A DNA stretch of 64,000 bases from UBA5072 sp041737175 (GCA_041737175.1 JBGSSF010000024.1:276136-340135), one strand, 5' to 3'. Shown: positions 53,211 through 62,884, numbered from the stretch's first letter. Notes: a model not told the origin generated them from the sequence alone. Numbers and translations: made by a program.

Positions 53211-54488
53211 ATGACGTTTATTAAGGAACTCCTTTGGAGAGGCATGATTCACGACATGATGCCGGGAACGGAAGAGCAGCTGGATAAAGAAATGACTTCC
53301 GGTTACATTGGGTTCGATCCGACCGCTGATTCATTGCATATCGGGAATTTGTTGCCAATTATGATGTTGGTGCATTTTCAAAGAGCTGGTCATAAACCCA
53401 TTGCTCTTGTGGGAGGAGCAACAGGTATGATAGGTGATCCGTCTTTCAAAGCCGAAGAAAGGAGATTTCTGGATGAAGAAACCCTGAAATACAATTTATC
53501 CTGTCAAAAGAAACAACTTGAAAAGTTCCTTGATTTCAATTGTGGTGCCCACTCAGCGGAAATAGTGAATAATTTCGAATGGTTCAGGGAGTTTTCATTT
53601 TTGGGTTTTCTGCGGGATGTAGGGAAACACATCACCGTGAATTACATGATGTCGAAAGATTCCGTAAAAAAGCGTCTCGAAACCGGCATATCTTTTACCG
53701 AATTCAGTTACCAGCTTATACAGGGGTATGATTATTATTACCTGTACAGGCATAAGAACTGTAAGTTGCAGATGGGGGGGTCAGATCAATGGGGCAATAT
53801 TGTAACCGGCACGGAACTGATTCGCAGAAAGGACGAGGGAGAAGCGTTTGCGCTTACCTGTCCCCTGGTCACCAAAGCTGATGGAGGCAAATTCGGCAAA
53901 TCGGAAAAGGGCAATATATGGCTCGACCCCATGAAAACTTCGCCCTATGCTTTCTACCAGTTTTGGTTAAATGTTTCGGATGAGGATGCCGGGAAATACA
54001 TCAAATTGTTTACCCTTTTATCCAGGGAGGAAATTGATGAAATAACCCGGGAACATATGGAAGCCCCGCACATAAGGCTGCTTCAAAAAAAACTTGCCAG
54101 CGAGATCACACTCATGGTGCATTCCCGGGAAGGGCTTGAGTCTGCCACGGAGGCATCTGAGATTCTCTTTGGAAAAGGGACCCGGGAGACGCTGAAAAAG
54201 CTTGATGAAAATACATTTCTGAGTGTATTTGACGGAGTCCCTATGTTCCCGGTTGATTTGGAATCGCTGAAATCCGGAATCAACATTGTTGATTTGTTGG
54301 GCGAAAAAACGCAGGTTTTTTCATCCAAAGGGGAGGTCCGTAGAATGATCCAGGGGGGCGGAGTGAGCATTAACAAGGTCAGGGTTGAAGATGAAACACT
54401 CAGCATCAATGCCGGAGACTTGCTGAATGACAGATATATTCTGGTTCAAAAAGGGAAAAAGAATTATTACCTTATAACTGGTAAATAA
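53211..54488 (+). CDS. tyrS: Tyrosyl-tRNA synthetase
   Basis: A 425-residue class I synthetase of the standard bacterial TyrRS length. It has GFDPTADSLHIGNLLPIM with the HIGH motif, the tyrosine-binding YDYYYLYRHKNCKLQMGGSDQWGNI, and the KMSKS-type KFGKSEKGN. The C-terminal S4-like tRNA-binding domain (about 355-420; KGEVRRMIQGGGVSINKVRV) is present. The Wzz-like gene starts 6 nt later and may be co-transcribed even though it is unrelated in function. Confidence 0.97.
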   Translation: MTFIKELLWRGMIHDMMPGTEEQLDKEMTSGYIGFDPTADSLHIGNLLPIMMLVHFQRAGHKPIALVGGATGMIGDPSFKAEERRFLDEETLKYNLSCQKKQLEKFLDFNCGAHSAEIVNNFEWFREFSFLGFLRDVGKHITVNYMMSKDSVKKRLETGISFTEFSYQLIQGYDYYYLYRHKNCKLQMGGSDQWGNIVTGTELIRRKDEGEAFALTCPLVTKADGGKFGKSEKGNIWLDPMKTSPYAFYQFWLNVSDEDAGKYIKLFTLLSREEIDEITREHMEAPHIRLLQKKLASEITLMVHSREGLESATEASEILFGKGTRETLKKLDENTFLSVFDGVPMFPVDLESLKSGINIVDLLGEKTQVFSSKGEVRRMIQGGGVSINKVRVEDETLSINAGDLLNDRYILVQKGKKNYYLITGK

Positions 54489-54494
54489 GAAATC

Positions 54495-55517
54495 ATGATG
54501 GAAAACAAGACTGTTCACCCTGCGGTTGTCAACAATGCTTTTGATTTAATCAGGTTTACCTGGAGCAAAAGATGGATTCTCATTGCGCTGTCGGCGTTTG
54601 CTTTTATAGTATCGGTGATTATATCCTCAACCATAACACCCAGGTTCAAATCAAGCGTGGTGCTTTTCCCTGCTGCTTCTGTATCTCTTTCCAAGAGCCT
54701 GGTCGAAACTTCATCCATTCAGACTGACAATCGTGATATCATGTCTTTTGGGGAAGATGATGAGGCCGAAAGAATGCTGCAAATCCTGCATTCTAACCAG
54801 ATCAAGGATCACATTGTCAACAAGTTTGATCTGATGGCCCATTACAAGATTGATCCTTCTTCTTCTTTCCCTTATACACGGTTGGATAAAAAGTACAAGG
54901 GTAACATCAGTTTAAAGCGAACAGAATTCATGTCCATTGAAATTGAGGTGCTGGATACCGATCCTCAGATGGCTGCAGATATTGCCAATGAAATAGCTTC
55001 CTTTGTTGATTCAACCATTCACAACATACAACGCGAAAGAGCCGTTGAAGCTTTCAATATTGTTGAACAGGAATATACCCGTTCACTGCATGATGTTGAG
55101 CTGTTCAGTGATTCACTTCGGAAGATCCGGGAACTGGGAGTAATTGATTATGAATCGCAGGCAGCATCTCTCAATACAGCATATGCAACTGCACTGGCAC
55201 AAGGCAACCGGACGGCTGCCAATGCCATTCTGAACCGGATGAATACCCTGTCGAAATACGGCGGTATTTACGTTGAATTGTCCCAAAAGCTTGAATCTGA
55301 AATACAGAGACTGGGCCAGTTGAAAATTAAATATGCTTCCAGCAAAATCAACGTGGATCAAACCCTGCCCCAGATTTTTATTGTGGACAGGGCTGTTAAG
55401 GCTGAACGAAAAGCTGTTCCCCGGCGATCCATCATCGCATTTGTGACAACCCTGTCGACCTTTGCGTTTGCCTTGCTGGTGTTACTGATCATTGATCAAT
55501 TTAAACCGGAGAAATAA
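54495..55517 (+). CDS. Wzz-family chain-length determinant protein
   Basis: A 340-residue inner-membrane protein with the classic Wzz layout. The first helix is at residues about 28-50 (RWILIALSAFAFIVSVIISS). A periplasmic region with coiled coil follows (VVLFPAASVSLSKS; ETSSIQTDNRDIMSFGEDDEAE), and the second helix is near the C-terminus (RSIIAFVTTLSTFAFALLVLLI). There is no kinase domain, unlike the Wzc protein at 23 kb. It probably controls length of an O-antigen-like or other surface polysaccharide. It is followed after 2 nt by the O-antigen-ligase-like gene. Confidence 0.9.
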   Translation: MMENKTVHPAVVNNAFDLIRFTWSKRWILIALSAFAFIVSVIISSTITPRFKSSVVLFPAASVSLSKSLVETSSIQTDNRDIMSFGEDDEAERMLQILHSNQIKDHIVNKFDLMAHYKIDPSSSFPYTRLDKKYKGNISLKRTEFMSIEIEVLDTDPQMAADIANEIASFVDSTIHNIQRERAVEAFNIVEQEYTRSLHDVELFSDSLRKIRELGVIDYESQAASLNTAYATALAQGNRTAANAILNRMNTLSKYGGIYVELSQKLESEIQRLGQLKIKYASSKINVDQTLPQIFIVDRAVKAERKAVPRRSIIAFVTTLSTFAFALLVLLIIDQFKPEK

Positions 55518-55519
55518 AA

Positions 55520-56965
55520 ATGCCCCTGTTGCTTTATCTGAAGAAGCACAGCTTTGTAATTGCCATCGTAATACTATACGTTTTGGTCGATATGGCGCTC
55601 ACCCATAAGGAGATCTATCTTCTTAACCTGGCGCCTCTCGTCCTTTTGCTGGTTTATCTCGCCATAGCACGCATCGACCTGATTTATTTTCTGATTGTTT
55701 TGCTTACTCCGATTTCCGTTCAGTTTATTGAATACTTTCCATCCTCACCGGTTGATTTTGCCATACCCACCGAGCCCCTTCTGTTTGGTGTTTTGATATT
55801 GCTCATTTACCGAACGGTTCAAAACGGATTGGAAGATCGCCGGATTTTCAATCATCCCGTGAGCTATGCTATTTTATTCTACCTCTTTTGGTTATTTATA
55901 ACCAGCATTACCAGCACAATGCCTCTTGTTTCATTTAAATTCCTGCTGGCCCGGATCTGGTTTATCGCCATTTTTTACTGGCTGGCTGTCCTGGTTTTCA
56001 GAAAGCAAAACAATATCCGGGTTTTCATCTGGTGTTACACCCTACCCATGCTGGTGGTGATTGGTTATACCGTGATCAGGCACCTGGGGTATGGACTATT
56101 CGATAAGGATGCGGCGCACTTTGTCATGGAACCTTTCTTTCGCGATCATACTTCATATGGCGCTATTCTGGCGATCCTGTTCTTTGCATTGGGAGGACTG
56201 ATTCTCAATCGCAAATCGAGTTTACTGAATAATATCCTGCTTTGGATGACCTGGGCAATGGTTTCCATCGCCCTGGTTCTTTCATACACACGCGCTTCCT
56301 GGATTAGTGTCCTGTTTGCAGCCGGAATACTTGTGCTCACGCTGCTGAAGATCAGATTCAGATATATCCTGGCTATTGGGGTAATTGCAATTGTTTATTT
56401 TACCAATCAGCGCATTACCATTATCCAGAAAATGGAAAGGAACCGACAGACCTCTTCGGTTACTCTGAGTGAACATGTGCAATCGATTTCCAACATTACC
56501 ACCGATGAATCAAACCTGGAACGGATCAACAGGTGGAATTGCGCCTTGCGGATGTTTGGTGAACGGCCCTTCTTTGGCTGGGGCCCGGGTACCTATATGT
56601 TCAAATATGCCCCGTACCAGCTTTCTTCCGAGAAGACAGGCATCAGCACTGACTTTGGTGACCGGGGGAATGCCCACTCAGAATACATTGGACCTTTGGC
56701 AGAAAGCGGATTTTTAGGATCCCTGTCTTTTGTGCTGGTTGCCTTAATGAGCCTGATGACAGGATTCAGGGTTTACAGCAGGATCAGGGACAAACACCTG
56801 AAGCAAATGACATTGGGCTTATTGCTCGGGTTCATTACCTACCTGGTGCACGGAGCTTTAAATAACTTCCTGGATACGGATAAAGCTTCAGCTCTTTTTT
56901 GGGGAATTACAGCAGCTTTTGTTTCGCTGGATATTTATTTAATAGAACTCAATCCCAAGGATTGA
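55520..56965 (+). CDS. O-antigen ligase/polymerase-family membrane protein (Wzy_C)
   Basis: A 481-residue polytopic protein with about ten to twelve membrane helices and a large periplasmic loop. The loop includes ERINRWNCALRMFGERPFFGWGPGTYMFKY and NAHSEYIGPLAESGFLG, the Wzy_C hallmark with its His-Ser segment. Members either ligate O-antigen to lipid A core or polymerise repeat units; the two cannot be told apart by eye. It is immediately downstream of the Wzz-like gene, which favours a polysaccharide polymerisation role. Its 3' end overlaps the convergent phosphatase gene by 27 nt. Confidence 0.9.
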   Translation: MPLLLYLKKHSFVIAIVILYVLVDMALTHKEIYLLNLAPLVLLLVYLAIARIDLIYFLIVLLTPISVQFIEYFPSSPVDFAIPTEPLLFGVLILLIYRTVQNGLEDRRIFNHPVSYAILFYLFWLFITSITSTMPLVSFKFLLARIWFIAIFYWLAVLVFRKQNNIRVFIWCYTLPMLVVIGYTVIRHLGYGLFDKDAAHFVMEPFFRDHTSYGAILAILFFALGGLILNRKSSLLNNILLWMTWAMVSIALVLSYTRASWISVLFAAGILVLTLLKIRFRYILAIGVIAIVYFTNQRITIIQKMERNRQTSSVTLSEHVQSISNITTDESNLERINRWNCALRMFGERPFFGWGPGTYMFKYAPYQLSSEKTGISTDFGDRGNAHSEYIGPLAESGFLGSLSFVLVALMSLMTGFRVYSRIRDKHLKQMTLGLLLGFITYLVHGALNNFLDTDKASALFWGITAAFVSLDIYLIELNPKD

Positions 56966-58177
56966 GATATCATCAAAGATGGCAGGACTGCCTTCAAATA
57001 TCCCCTGTTTTCTTATGATAGCCTGAATGTTATCTTCGATCAAATTGTTGTTCATGATGCAATCTTCCAACTCCTTGGTTCCGAAGGATACTTTTTTACC
57101 ATCAATCAATTCCACGAGTCCGTCGGTATAGCAAATAATTTTGGCCGGTTCCTCAATGGTAACGGAGCCTTTGCGGATCAGGGGTATTTCGTCGATCATG
57201 CCAATACCTACACAACCCTTGCTCAGAAAGGACAGTTCCTTTTTATTTTTCAGGTACATCATGGGTTGGTTATGCCCAGCATTGATATATTGCAGTTCCT
57301 GGGTTTTATAATTGAACTTGCCTACGAAAAGGGTGATGAACTTTTCTCCGTTGGCAGAGACCATGACCCGTTCATTGAGTTTTTCTATCAGCGCATCCAG
57401 GGATATATCATGGGTAAACAAAGCTCTGAGGTTAGCCTGAAAATTCGACATGAGCAATGCAGCTGAAATTCCTTTACCCGAGACATCAGCGATACAGAAT
57501 CCGAATTCATTCTTGCTCAGCTGAACATAATCATAATAATCACCACCGACATCGAAATGCGGAAGGTAAAAAGCAGTCATGCAAATCCTGTCGTTTCTGG
57601 GAAGTATGGATGAACTCGGGATTAGCATATTCTGCATTTTGGAGGCCAGTTCAAGCTCTTTCTTGATAGCTTCCTGGCGCAGACTATCCTTGAAAAACCT
57701 TATGTTTTCAATTGCCACCACAATTATGTTGGTGAGAGTCTGTATGAAATTCAGGTGCTTGATGATGGGACTTACCCCTTCTCCCTCTTCAATATCACCG
57801 ATGATGACATAGGCAATCGGTTTACCCTTGTTGATAACAGGAATCACGATGTCGAATGCATTCAGTGTTTTGTTGGGTGAAGAGGTAATGAAGGAAATAT
57901 CCTGGATGGGTAAAAGGTCGTTTTCAACATTGATGCAGGCATAGGATTCGCCGACATCACCTGACCTGAGCAGGCATTGCCAGGTGCCATCAAATTTAAA
58001 TATCAGTACTTTCCCTATATTCAGGTCTTTGGTCAGAAGCCTTTCATAGATTTCCAGCAGCTCTTCCGTGGTGAGGTTTTCATTGATGGCCTGGGTAATG
58101 TTCAACAACGATTGCAGTTTAAAAGTAGTCAGCTGTAACCTGTTGATCGACGCCTTGTCTGTTTTTTCTTCCTTCAC
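56939..58177 (-). CDS. GAF-PP2C (SpoIIE/RsbU-type) serine phosphatase
   Basis: A 412-residue cytoplasmic phosphatase. A GAF-like sensor (residues about 30-175) is followed by a helical linker with ELASKMQNMLIPSSSILP. The SpoIIE/PP2C domain (about 195-410) has HFDVGGDYYDYVQLSKNEFGFCIADVSGKGISAALLMS, INAGHNQPMMYL and CYTDGLVELIDG, with the metal-binding aspartates in GGD and TDG. Such proteins dephosphorylate anti-sigma antagonists or, in the Sia system, SiaC. No anti-sigma or antagonist gene is adjacent. It is the last gene of a minus-strand run. Confidence 0.93.
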   Translation of the reverse strand: MKEEKTDKASINRLQLTTFKLQSLLNITQAINENLTTEELLEIYERLLTKDLNIGKVLIFKFDGTWQCLLRSGDVGESYACINVENDLLPIQDISFITSSPNKTLNAFDIVIPVINKGKPIAYVIIGDIEEGEGVSPIIKHLNFIQTLTNIIVVAIENIRFFKDSLRQEAIKKELELASKMQNMLIPSSSILPRNDRICMTAFYLPHFDVGGDYYDYVQLSKNEFGFCIADVSGKGISAALLMSNFQANLRALFTHDISLDALIEKLNERVMVSANGEKFITLFVGKFNYKTQELQYINAGHNQPMMYLKNKKELSFLSKGCVGIGMIDEIPLIRKGSVTIEEPAKIICYTDGLVELIDGKKVSFGTKELEDCIMNNNLIEDNIQAIIRKQGIFEGSPAIFDDISILGIEFY

Positions 58178-58269
58178 TTTGTGGATTCAAAAAGTAGATA
58201 AATTACCTGTAAGATACGAAAAAAATGTCAACAGGTTTCCTTCGGATTTCAGACTTGAAACCATTGGGT

Positions 58270-59085
58270 TTAATCCCTTCTGAACATCAAAGGGTATTTC
58301 AGGTTGGAGAATTGTTCCAGGTCCATTTTGAGGGAAGCCACCAGCAGATCAAACCTGACTTTTATGGGGATAACATTTTTGTCTGCAGATAGCCAGATGG
58401 TCATGTCATCTTCCGAGTCAAACATCCGACCGGGTTCAACAACCGGATCGAAGCGATAACACATGATCTTTCCATACTTTGTTTTCACTTCCTCTTTGCC
58501 GATGTATCGGATCTCAAACGGGAAAAGTTCGTCGTCGAAATACGTGACTGTCTTCAACATGTCTCCGGGTTTTGCCTGGCTCATATCAAGCGTGCGGACA
58601 AAGTAAATCAGGGAGATCATGTCGAGAATATCCGGAGGAACCTGCATGGTAGTGTCGAGACGAAGACTGTAGGCAGTGTTATTGGTGCGGTCTATAAAAG
58701 CTTCTTCATGCTTTTTGTAGTTTCCTTCCTTTACATCGCGCACTACTTTATAAGGAAGTCCGGTTTGTGTATCGAAATAACTTTCAAAGATATCCCTGAC
58801 GCTGTAAAGTCTTTCCGCAAGACCTATGGTTTTCCCTTCACCGCGGGAATGGTAAACAAGCCGGTTGTCATAAGTGACATGTCTGAGGGTCAGCGTTGCT
58901 GTACCGCCTATTATAGGACCTACTTTAATGGTAAAAGTAAGCTTTTCTCCTGCTTTATAAGGCTTTTCATCTGATGCTACCGGTTTGATTTGCCCGTAAC
59001 CTGCAACACTTCTGCAAAGTAACAATAAAACGCAAATAAGTCTTATCATATTCTGCAAATGTTTTGTATTACCCGATCGCATCAT
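58270..59085 (-). CDS. DUF3108 family exported protein
   Basis: A protein of about 271 residues with a signal peptide (MIRLICVLLLLCRSVAG) and the DUF3108 body: YKAGEKLTFTIKVGPIIGGTATL, GEGKTIGLAERLYSVRDIFESYFD, LSADKNVIPIKVRF. The function of DUF3108 is unknown; members are periplasmic or outer-membrane associated and beta-rich. The open frame extends to 59367, inside tsaB, but the overlap is with the real tsaB reading. I chose ATG 59085 (59082 or 59049 also possible). It lies 25 nt after tsaB on the same strand. Confidence 0.85.
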   Translation of the reverse strand: MMRSGNTKHLQNMIRLICVLLLLCRSVAGYGQIKPVASDEKPYKAGEKLTFTIKVGPIIGGTATLTLRHVTYDNRLVYHSRGEGKTIGLAERLYSVRDIFESYFDTQTGLPYKVVRDVKEGNYKKHEEAFIDRTNNTAYSLRLDTTMQVPPDILDMISLIYFVRTLDMSQAKPGDMLKTVTYFDDELFPFEIRYIGKEEVKTKYGKIMCYRFDPVVEPGRMFDSEDDMTIWLSADKNVIPIKVRFDLLVASLKMDLEQFSNLKYPLMFRRD

Positions 59086-59110
59086 ATTAAACGTAAAATT
59101 GCGAAAATAG

Positions 59111-59827
59111 TTAAAGTGGTACAATCTTTTTGGGAGTAATTGCCATGAAATCTTTAAGATAGAAAGGTTCGAAATAAGCGACATTCTCAAACTCCTGCTG
59201 ACTGAATTTTTGTTCGGCCAGCAAAGCAAGGGAAGCAGCATGCGGATATACTTCCTGAATAAAAAAGGCATGCTCTCCGGCCAGGATATTCCGGCATTTG
59301 TCCATTCCTGATCCGAAAAAAACGATGTTATGGCCGGACAGCAATGCGCGGTATGTGTCTTGTTCAATTATTCTGGCGGAAACGGGTTCCATTTCATCGC
59401 CCCGGGAATTAAAGAGACATGTAAAAACTTCCATCCTTCTTGCATCAATCATGGGACAAAATAACGTACCAGGCTTATCCAGCAAAGATTGAACCAATTC
59501 CTCCGGAAATGCAACCAACTGATTGAAAATTATTTTCAAAGTATTCACGGCAATCAAAGGCAGATTCGCGCCGAAACATAAGCCTTTTGCGGTTGACACA
59601 CCAATACGCAGACCAGTATATGAACCTGGACCTTTCCCCACGGCAACGGCATCAAGATCGGAAACTCCGACCCCTTTCTCTGCCAGCACCTCTTTGATGA
59701 ACAAGGTTAACTTGGAGGCATGCGATCGGTCTTCAGACGTTTCGCGTTGTGATACAACACTTCCATTTACGGAAAGAGCGACAGAACATAATGGAGTGGC
59801 AGTTTCTATGTTTAGAATAACAGCCAA
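59111..59827 (-). CDS. tsaB: tRNA threonylcarbamoyladenosine biosynthesis protein TsaB
   Basis: A 238-residue actin-fold protein that forms the TsaB-TsaD heart of t6A synthesis. The opening ILNIETATPLCSVALSVNG, the central VAVGKGPGSYTGLRIGVSTAKGLCFG and MIDARRMEVFTCLF are diagnostic. Its functional partner TsaE is 49 kb away, near porX. TsaD and TsaC are not in the window. It sits between the RND adaptor and DUF3108 genes in one minus-strand run. Confidence 0.95.
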   Translation of the reverse strand: MAVILNIETATPLCSVALSVNGSVVSQRETSEDRSHASKLTLFIKEVLAEKGVGVSDLDAVAVGKGPGSYTGLRIGVSTAKGLCFGANLPLIAVNTLKIIFNQLVAFPEELVQSLLDKPGTLFCPMIDARRMEVFTCLFNSRGDEMEPVSARIIEQDTYRALLSGHNIVFFGSGMDKCRNILAGEHAFFIQEVYPHAASLALLAEQKFSQQEFENVAYFEPFYLKDFMAITPKKIVPL

Positions 59828-59841
59828 GATTTTAGTATTAG

Positions 59842-61149
59842 TTATTCTTTAAGCTGATCTTTGGTGACTTTCCTGACCGAAGCACCATCCTTTAGTTTTT
59901 TGGTAATCACATTATAGGGCGCCGTAATAACTTCCATTTCTTCATTAAGCCCTTCAAGGACTTCGATGTAATCATTATCCTGTATGCCGGTCTTGACGAT
60001 TGTAGTCTTTGCCTTTCCTTTTTCATACACAAAAACGACTTCCCTGGCTTCATCTGTAACCGATCCTTTAATTAACGAATCAGCCCTGATGACTGAATCT
60101 GCCATCATGGTTACCGATTGAAGGGGGATGCTGAGGACACCGCTTTTTGATTCAGTCATAATGTCTACGGATGCCGACATGCCCGGCCTGAAGGGCTGAT
60201 TTTTACCATCTTTGACCAAATCGGAGTATGATTCCTTGAGCAAAAGGATCTTAACTTCAAAGTTGGTAACCTGGTCTGTGGTGAGTCCGGTTGTTGTGGC
60301 TGAATTAGCAATTTCAGTCACAATTCCTTTGAATTTCCGGTCCGGGAAAGCATCCACTTCAATATTGGCGGAATCGTTAAGCTTAACACGAACAATATCA
60401 TTCTCATTCACCTCTGTAAGCACCTCCATCCGGTCAAGATTGGCAACCCGAAGCATATCGGTACCGCTCATCAGTTCCGTACCGACTACCCTTTCCCCCT
60501 TTTCCACGTTGAGAAGCGTTACAGTACCATCTATCGGTGCGTATATTGAGGTTCTGATGAGGTTTTCGTTGGATTCTTTCAGCGTAGCCTCGGCACTGTG
60601 AACGGAGTATTCAGCAGCGGCCACGCTCTGCTGTGATGCTGACACCTCAGCTTTGGCCACATCATGGGCTGCCTGCGCTGATTCCCACTCCGACTCCGAT
60701 ATGGTGCGTTCATCCCAAAGTTTTTTACTGCGGTTATAAGACAAACGTGCTTGTTCATACCTTGCTTCCACTTGGGTCAGCATGGCTTTGGCATTGGAGA
60801 GGTTAGCCCTTGCCGCATTTAAGGATGCCAGGGTTCTGTCCCTGGCGGAGATATAGTTATCAGGTTTGATCTTGAGCAGAAACTGGCCTTTTTTTACTGC
60901 GTCCCCGTCCTTTACAACCAGCTCAACTATTTCACCGGAAACGTCCGGAGTTATCTTCACCTCAGTCTCGGGCTGAATTTTACCATTGGCCGTGATTACT
61001 TCGGTAATACCCCGGCGGGATACTTTTTCAGTAGTAACTTCGTAAGTGACTGATTTACCAAACCAACCGGCTTTTTTTCCGATTAAAGCAATTATTATCA
61101 GCACAACAACTGCTATTGATAAGTATATCAACAATTTCCTTGAATTCAT
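59842..61149 (-). CDS. HlyD-family RND efflux periplasmic adaptor
   Basis: A 435-residue adaptor anchored by an N-terminal helix (MNSRKLLIYLSIAVVVLIIIALIG). The order is a lipoyl-like half (KITPDVSGEIVELVVKDGDAVKKGQFLLKI), an alpha-hairpin rich in Ala and Gln (residues about 110-190), the second lipoyl half (IYAPIDGTVTLLNVEKGERVVG) and beta-barrel domains. I chose the Met at 61149; the open frame to 61440 has no recognisable content and overlaps the divergent metallopeptidase gene. No transporter or TolC-like gene is next to it in the window, so the pump partner must be elsewhere. Confidence 0.92.
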   Translation of the reverse strand: MNSRKLLIYLSIAVVVLIIIALIGKKAGWFGKSVTYEVTTEKVSRRGITEVITANGKIQPETEVKITPDVSGEIVELVVKDGDAVKKGQFLLKIKPDNYISARDRTLASLNAARANLSNAKAMLTQVEARYEQARLSYNRSKKLWDERTISESEWESAQAAHDVAKAEVSASQQSVAAAEYSVHSAEATLKESNENLIRTSIYAPIDGTVTLLNVEKGERVVGTELMSGTDMLRVANLDRMEVLTEVNENDIVRVKLNDSANIEVDAFPDRKFKGIVTEIANSATTTGLTTDQVTNFEVKILLLKESYSDLVKDGKNQPFRPGMSASVDIMTESKSGVLSIPLQSVTMMADSVIRADSLIKGSVTDEAREVVFVYEKGKAKTTIVKTGIQDNDYIEVLEGLNEEMEVITAPYNVITKKLKDGASVRKVTKDQLKE

Positions 61150-61210
61150 AGCTTTTGGTAAAACGGATTTAGTATATTCATTCTGTAAAATTAAAATTTG
61201 GCTCAGACAA

Positions 61211-61984
61211 ATGGCAAAAAGAATGTACTTTTTGCAAAAATTATCCGGCGTGATGAAGGATGAACCGGTCAGGATCATCGAGGACAAAGAAATCGGTAGG
61301 GTGAGCTTTATCAGGAAACCTGCTGCCCGCAACCTGAAGATCACAATCAGACCTTTCAGAAATGTGCTGGTGACCATCCCGCATTTTGTATCGTTTGAAA
61401 CGGCTGTCAGTTTTGTTGAGGAAAAGCGCCAATGGATCAAAAAAAGCCAGGTCAGATTTGAACGATATCATAAAGTCATTACTCTTTTTAATGAAAGCAC
61501 GGTCTTTCAAACCCGTGATCATTTGCTGATCCTGGGCCGCCATAAAAAGAACACTATACAGACTGTCATCCGGGACGGGCAGATAAGGGTGTTGTTCCCG
61601 GAACATGCAGAGGCACAAGATCCCAGGATCCAGAAAGCGGTTCGAAAAGCAATTCAGGCCGCCTGGCGCCTTGAGGCACAAGGTTACCTTCCCGGGCAGG
61701 TCAGGAAGCTTGCTGCGCAATTTCACTTTCAGTATGGCAAGCTGACTTTCCGGAATAACAAAACCCGCTGGGGAAGCTGCTCAAGAAACAACGATATCAA
61801 CCTGAACATTCATCTGATACGGTTGCCCTCGCATCTTTGTGATTATGTGATCCTGCATGAATTATGTCACACAGTCCATAAGCATCACCAGAAAGCATTC
61901 TGGCAATTGCTTAACAGCATCACGGGAGGGCGGGCAAGACTTCTGGATAAGGAGCTGAACGGGTTTGGTCCGGAAGCATGGTGA
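61211..61984 (+). CDS. YgjP/DUF45-type metallopeptidase-like protein
   Basis: A protein of about 257 residues with the DUF45/YgjP layout. An N-terminal beta region (KITIRPFRNVLVTIPHFVSF) is followed by the zinc site H-E-L-C-H in DYVILHELCHTVHKHHQKAFW and a preceding KTRWGSCSRNNDINLNIHLI. The fold is related to the WLM/SprT metallopeptidases; the substrate is not known. ATG 61253 (MKDEPVRIIEDKE) is a good alternative start. The frame extends upstream to 61046 into the adaptor gene on the other strand, which I reject. Confidence 0.88.
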   Translation: MAKRMYFLQKLSGVMKDEPVRIIEDKEIGRVSFIRKPAARNLKITIRPFRNVLVTIPHFVSFETAVSFVEEKRQWIKKSQVRFERYHKVITLFNESTVFQTRDHLLILGRHKKNTIQTVIRDGQIRVLFPEHAEAQDPRIQKAVRKAIQAAWRLEAQGYLPGQVRKLAAQFHFQYGKLTFRNNKTRWGSCSRNNDINLNIHLIRLPSHLCDYVILHELCHTVHKHHQKAFWQLLNSITGGRARLLDKELNGFGPEAW

Positions 61985-62007
61985 TTTGAATTATCAACAT
62001 TTACACC

Positions 62008-62015
62008 TAACTTTA
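62008..62015 (+). promoter_or_regulatory. Putative promoter of the DJ-1 gene
   Basis: TTTG (61985-61988), 19 nt, then TAACTTTA, near the TTTG-N19-TAnnTTTG pattern with one mismatch in the -7 box. It ends 16 nt before the ATG at 62032. Confidence 0.4.
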
Positions 62016-62031
62016 TTTAAAATTCTTCACC

Positions 62032-62577
62032 ATGAAAAAAGTACTGATTCATCTTGCGAATGGTTTCGAGGAAATCGAAGCAATTACACCGATGGATGTA
62101 TTGCGTCGCGCCGGATGCGAGGTAGTCACAGTTTCTGTAACCGGCAAACATGAAGTTATTGGCGCACATGGGATAACTGTGCTCGCTGATAAGCTATTTA
62201 CCGAGTCGGATTATGATCATGCCGACATGATCTTATTGCCTGGCGGACAGCCTGGTTCTGACAACCTGAACAGCCATGAGGGTCTGAGAAAGCAAATCAT
62301 GAATTTTAGCCAGCAGGGCAAACTGCTGGCTGCCATCTGTGCTGCTCCGCTGGTACTGGGAAGCGCCGGAGTGCTGAAAGGCAAAAAGGCGACCTGTTAC
62401 CCCGGAGTGGAATCCAGGCTTACCGGAGCGACAATTACCGGTAATGCAGTTGAAGTCGATGGCCAGATAATAACCGGCAGGGGTCCCGGACTGGCAATGA
62501 GCTTTTCACTGACGCTTGTTGAAATGCTTGTTGGGAAAAGCAAAGTAGAGGAATTGAAGCGGGCGATGATACTGTAA
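62032..62577 (+). CDS. DJ-1/PfpI family protein
   Basis: A 181-residue DJ-1/YajL-type protein. The start KKVLIHLANGFEEIEAITPMDVLRRAG carries the conserved Glu, and the nucleophile elbow is AAICAAPLVLGSAGVL with its Cys. The C-terminal TGRGPGLAMSFSLTLVEMLVGKSKVEEL is typical of YajL/DJ-1 rather than protease-like PfpI. Proposed activities include protection or repair of glycated proteins and nucleotides and redox sensing. It is a single-gene unit with its own putative promoter and terminator. Confidence 0.93.
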   Translation: MKKVLIHLANGFEEIEAITPMDVLRRAGCEVVTVSVTGKHEVIGAHGITVLADKLFTESDYDHADMILLPGGQPGSDNLNSHEGLRKQIMNFSQQGKLLAAICAAPLVLGSAGVLKGKKATCYPGVESRLTGATITGNAVEVDGQIITGRGPGLAMSFSLTLVEMLVGKSKVEELKRAMIL

Positions 62578-62884
62578 TAATCCGGCTGTATCGTACAGCT
62601 CGGGGAAGCAGCGGTGTGTGGTGATAAGGCGGAACGGTCCAAAACGGTTCCGCCTTTTTCTTGAGGTTAAGTTGATAAACAGCTGATATTCTATAACTTT
62701 TTTGTCCTCCGTCACGTAAAAAAATTGATTCAGGTTATGCATGATTGTTAATAAAATCATGTATTCCATTGGATCAGACATTATTAAATTACTGAACTTA
62801 AGCACGTTTATCAGAAGGGAAACTACGGCAAACCAATAGCTGTCTGACCGGCAGTTTGGGAGTACTATCCCTTTGGGCACATTC
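62578..62884. other. 307-nt intergenic region with two hairpins
   Basis: This gap holds the DJ-1 terminator (62626-62659) and a small hairpin just before it (GCTGTA-TCG-TACAGC, 62585-62599). Between 62660 and 62884 I see no open frame with coding character and no exact TAnnTTTG box; it probably carries the promoter of the HYR protein. Confidence 0.5.
62626..62659 (+). terminator. Rho-independent terminator of the DJ-1 gene
   Basis: GGCGGAAC (62628-62635) and GTTCCGCC (62647-62654) form an 8-bp GC-rich stem (10 bp with flanking AA/TT) with an 11-nt loop, followed by TTTTT (62655-62659). It is the clearest terminator in the window. Confidence 0.85.

Noticed and set aside
59086..59367. N-terminal extension of the DUF3108 protein
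   Set aside because: Lies within tsaB in another frame; the signal peptide begins at or after 59085.
61046..61210. Upstream extension of the metallopeptidase frame
   Set aside because: Runs through the adaptor gene on the other strand, with no family sequence before ATG 61211.
61150..61440. 97-residue N-terminal extension of the RND adaptor
   Set aside because: Overlaps the divergent metallopeptidase gene and hides the membrane anchor that begins at the Met at 61149.
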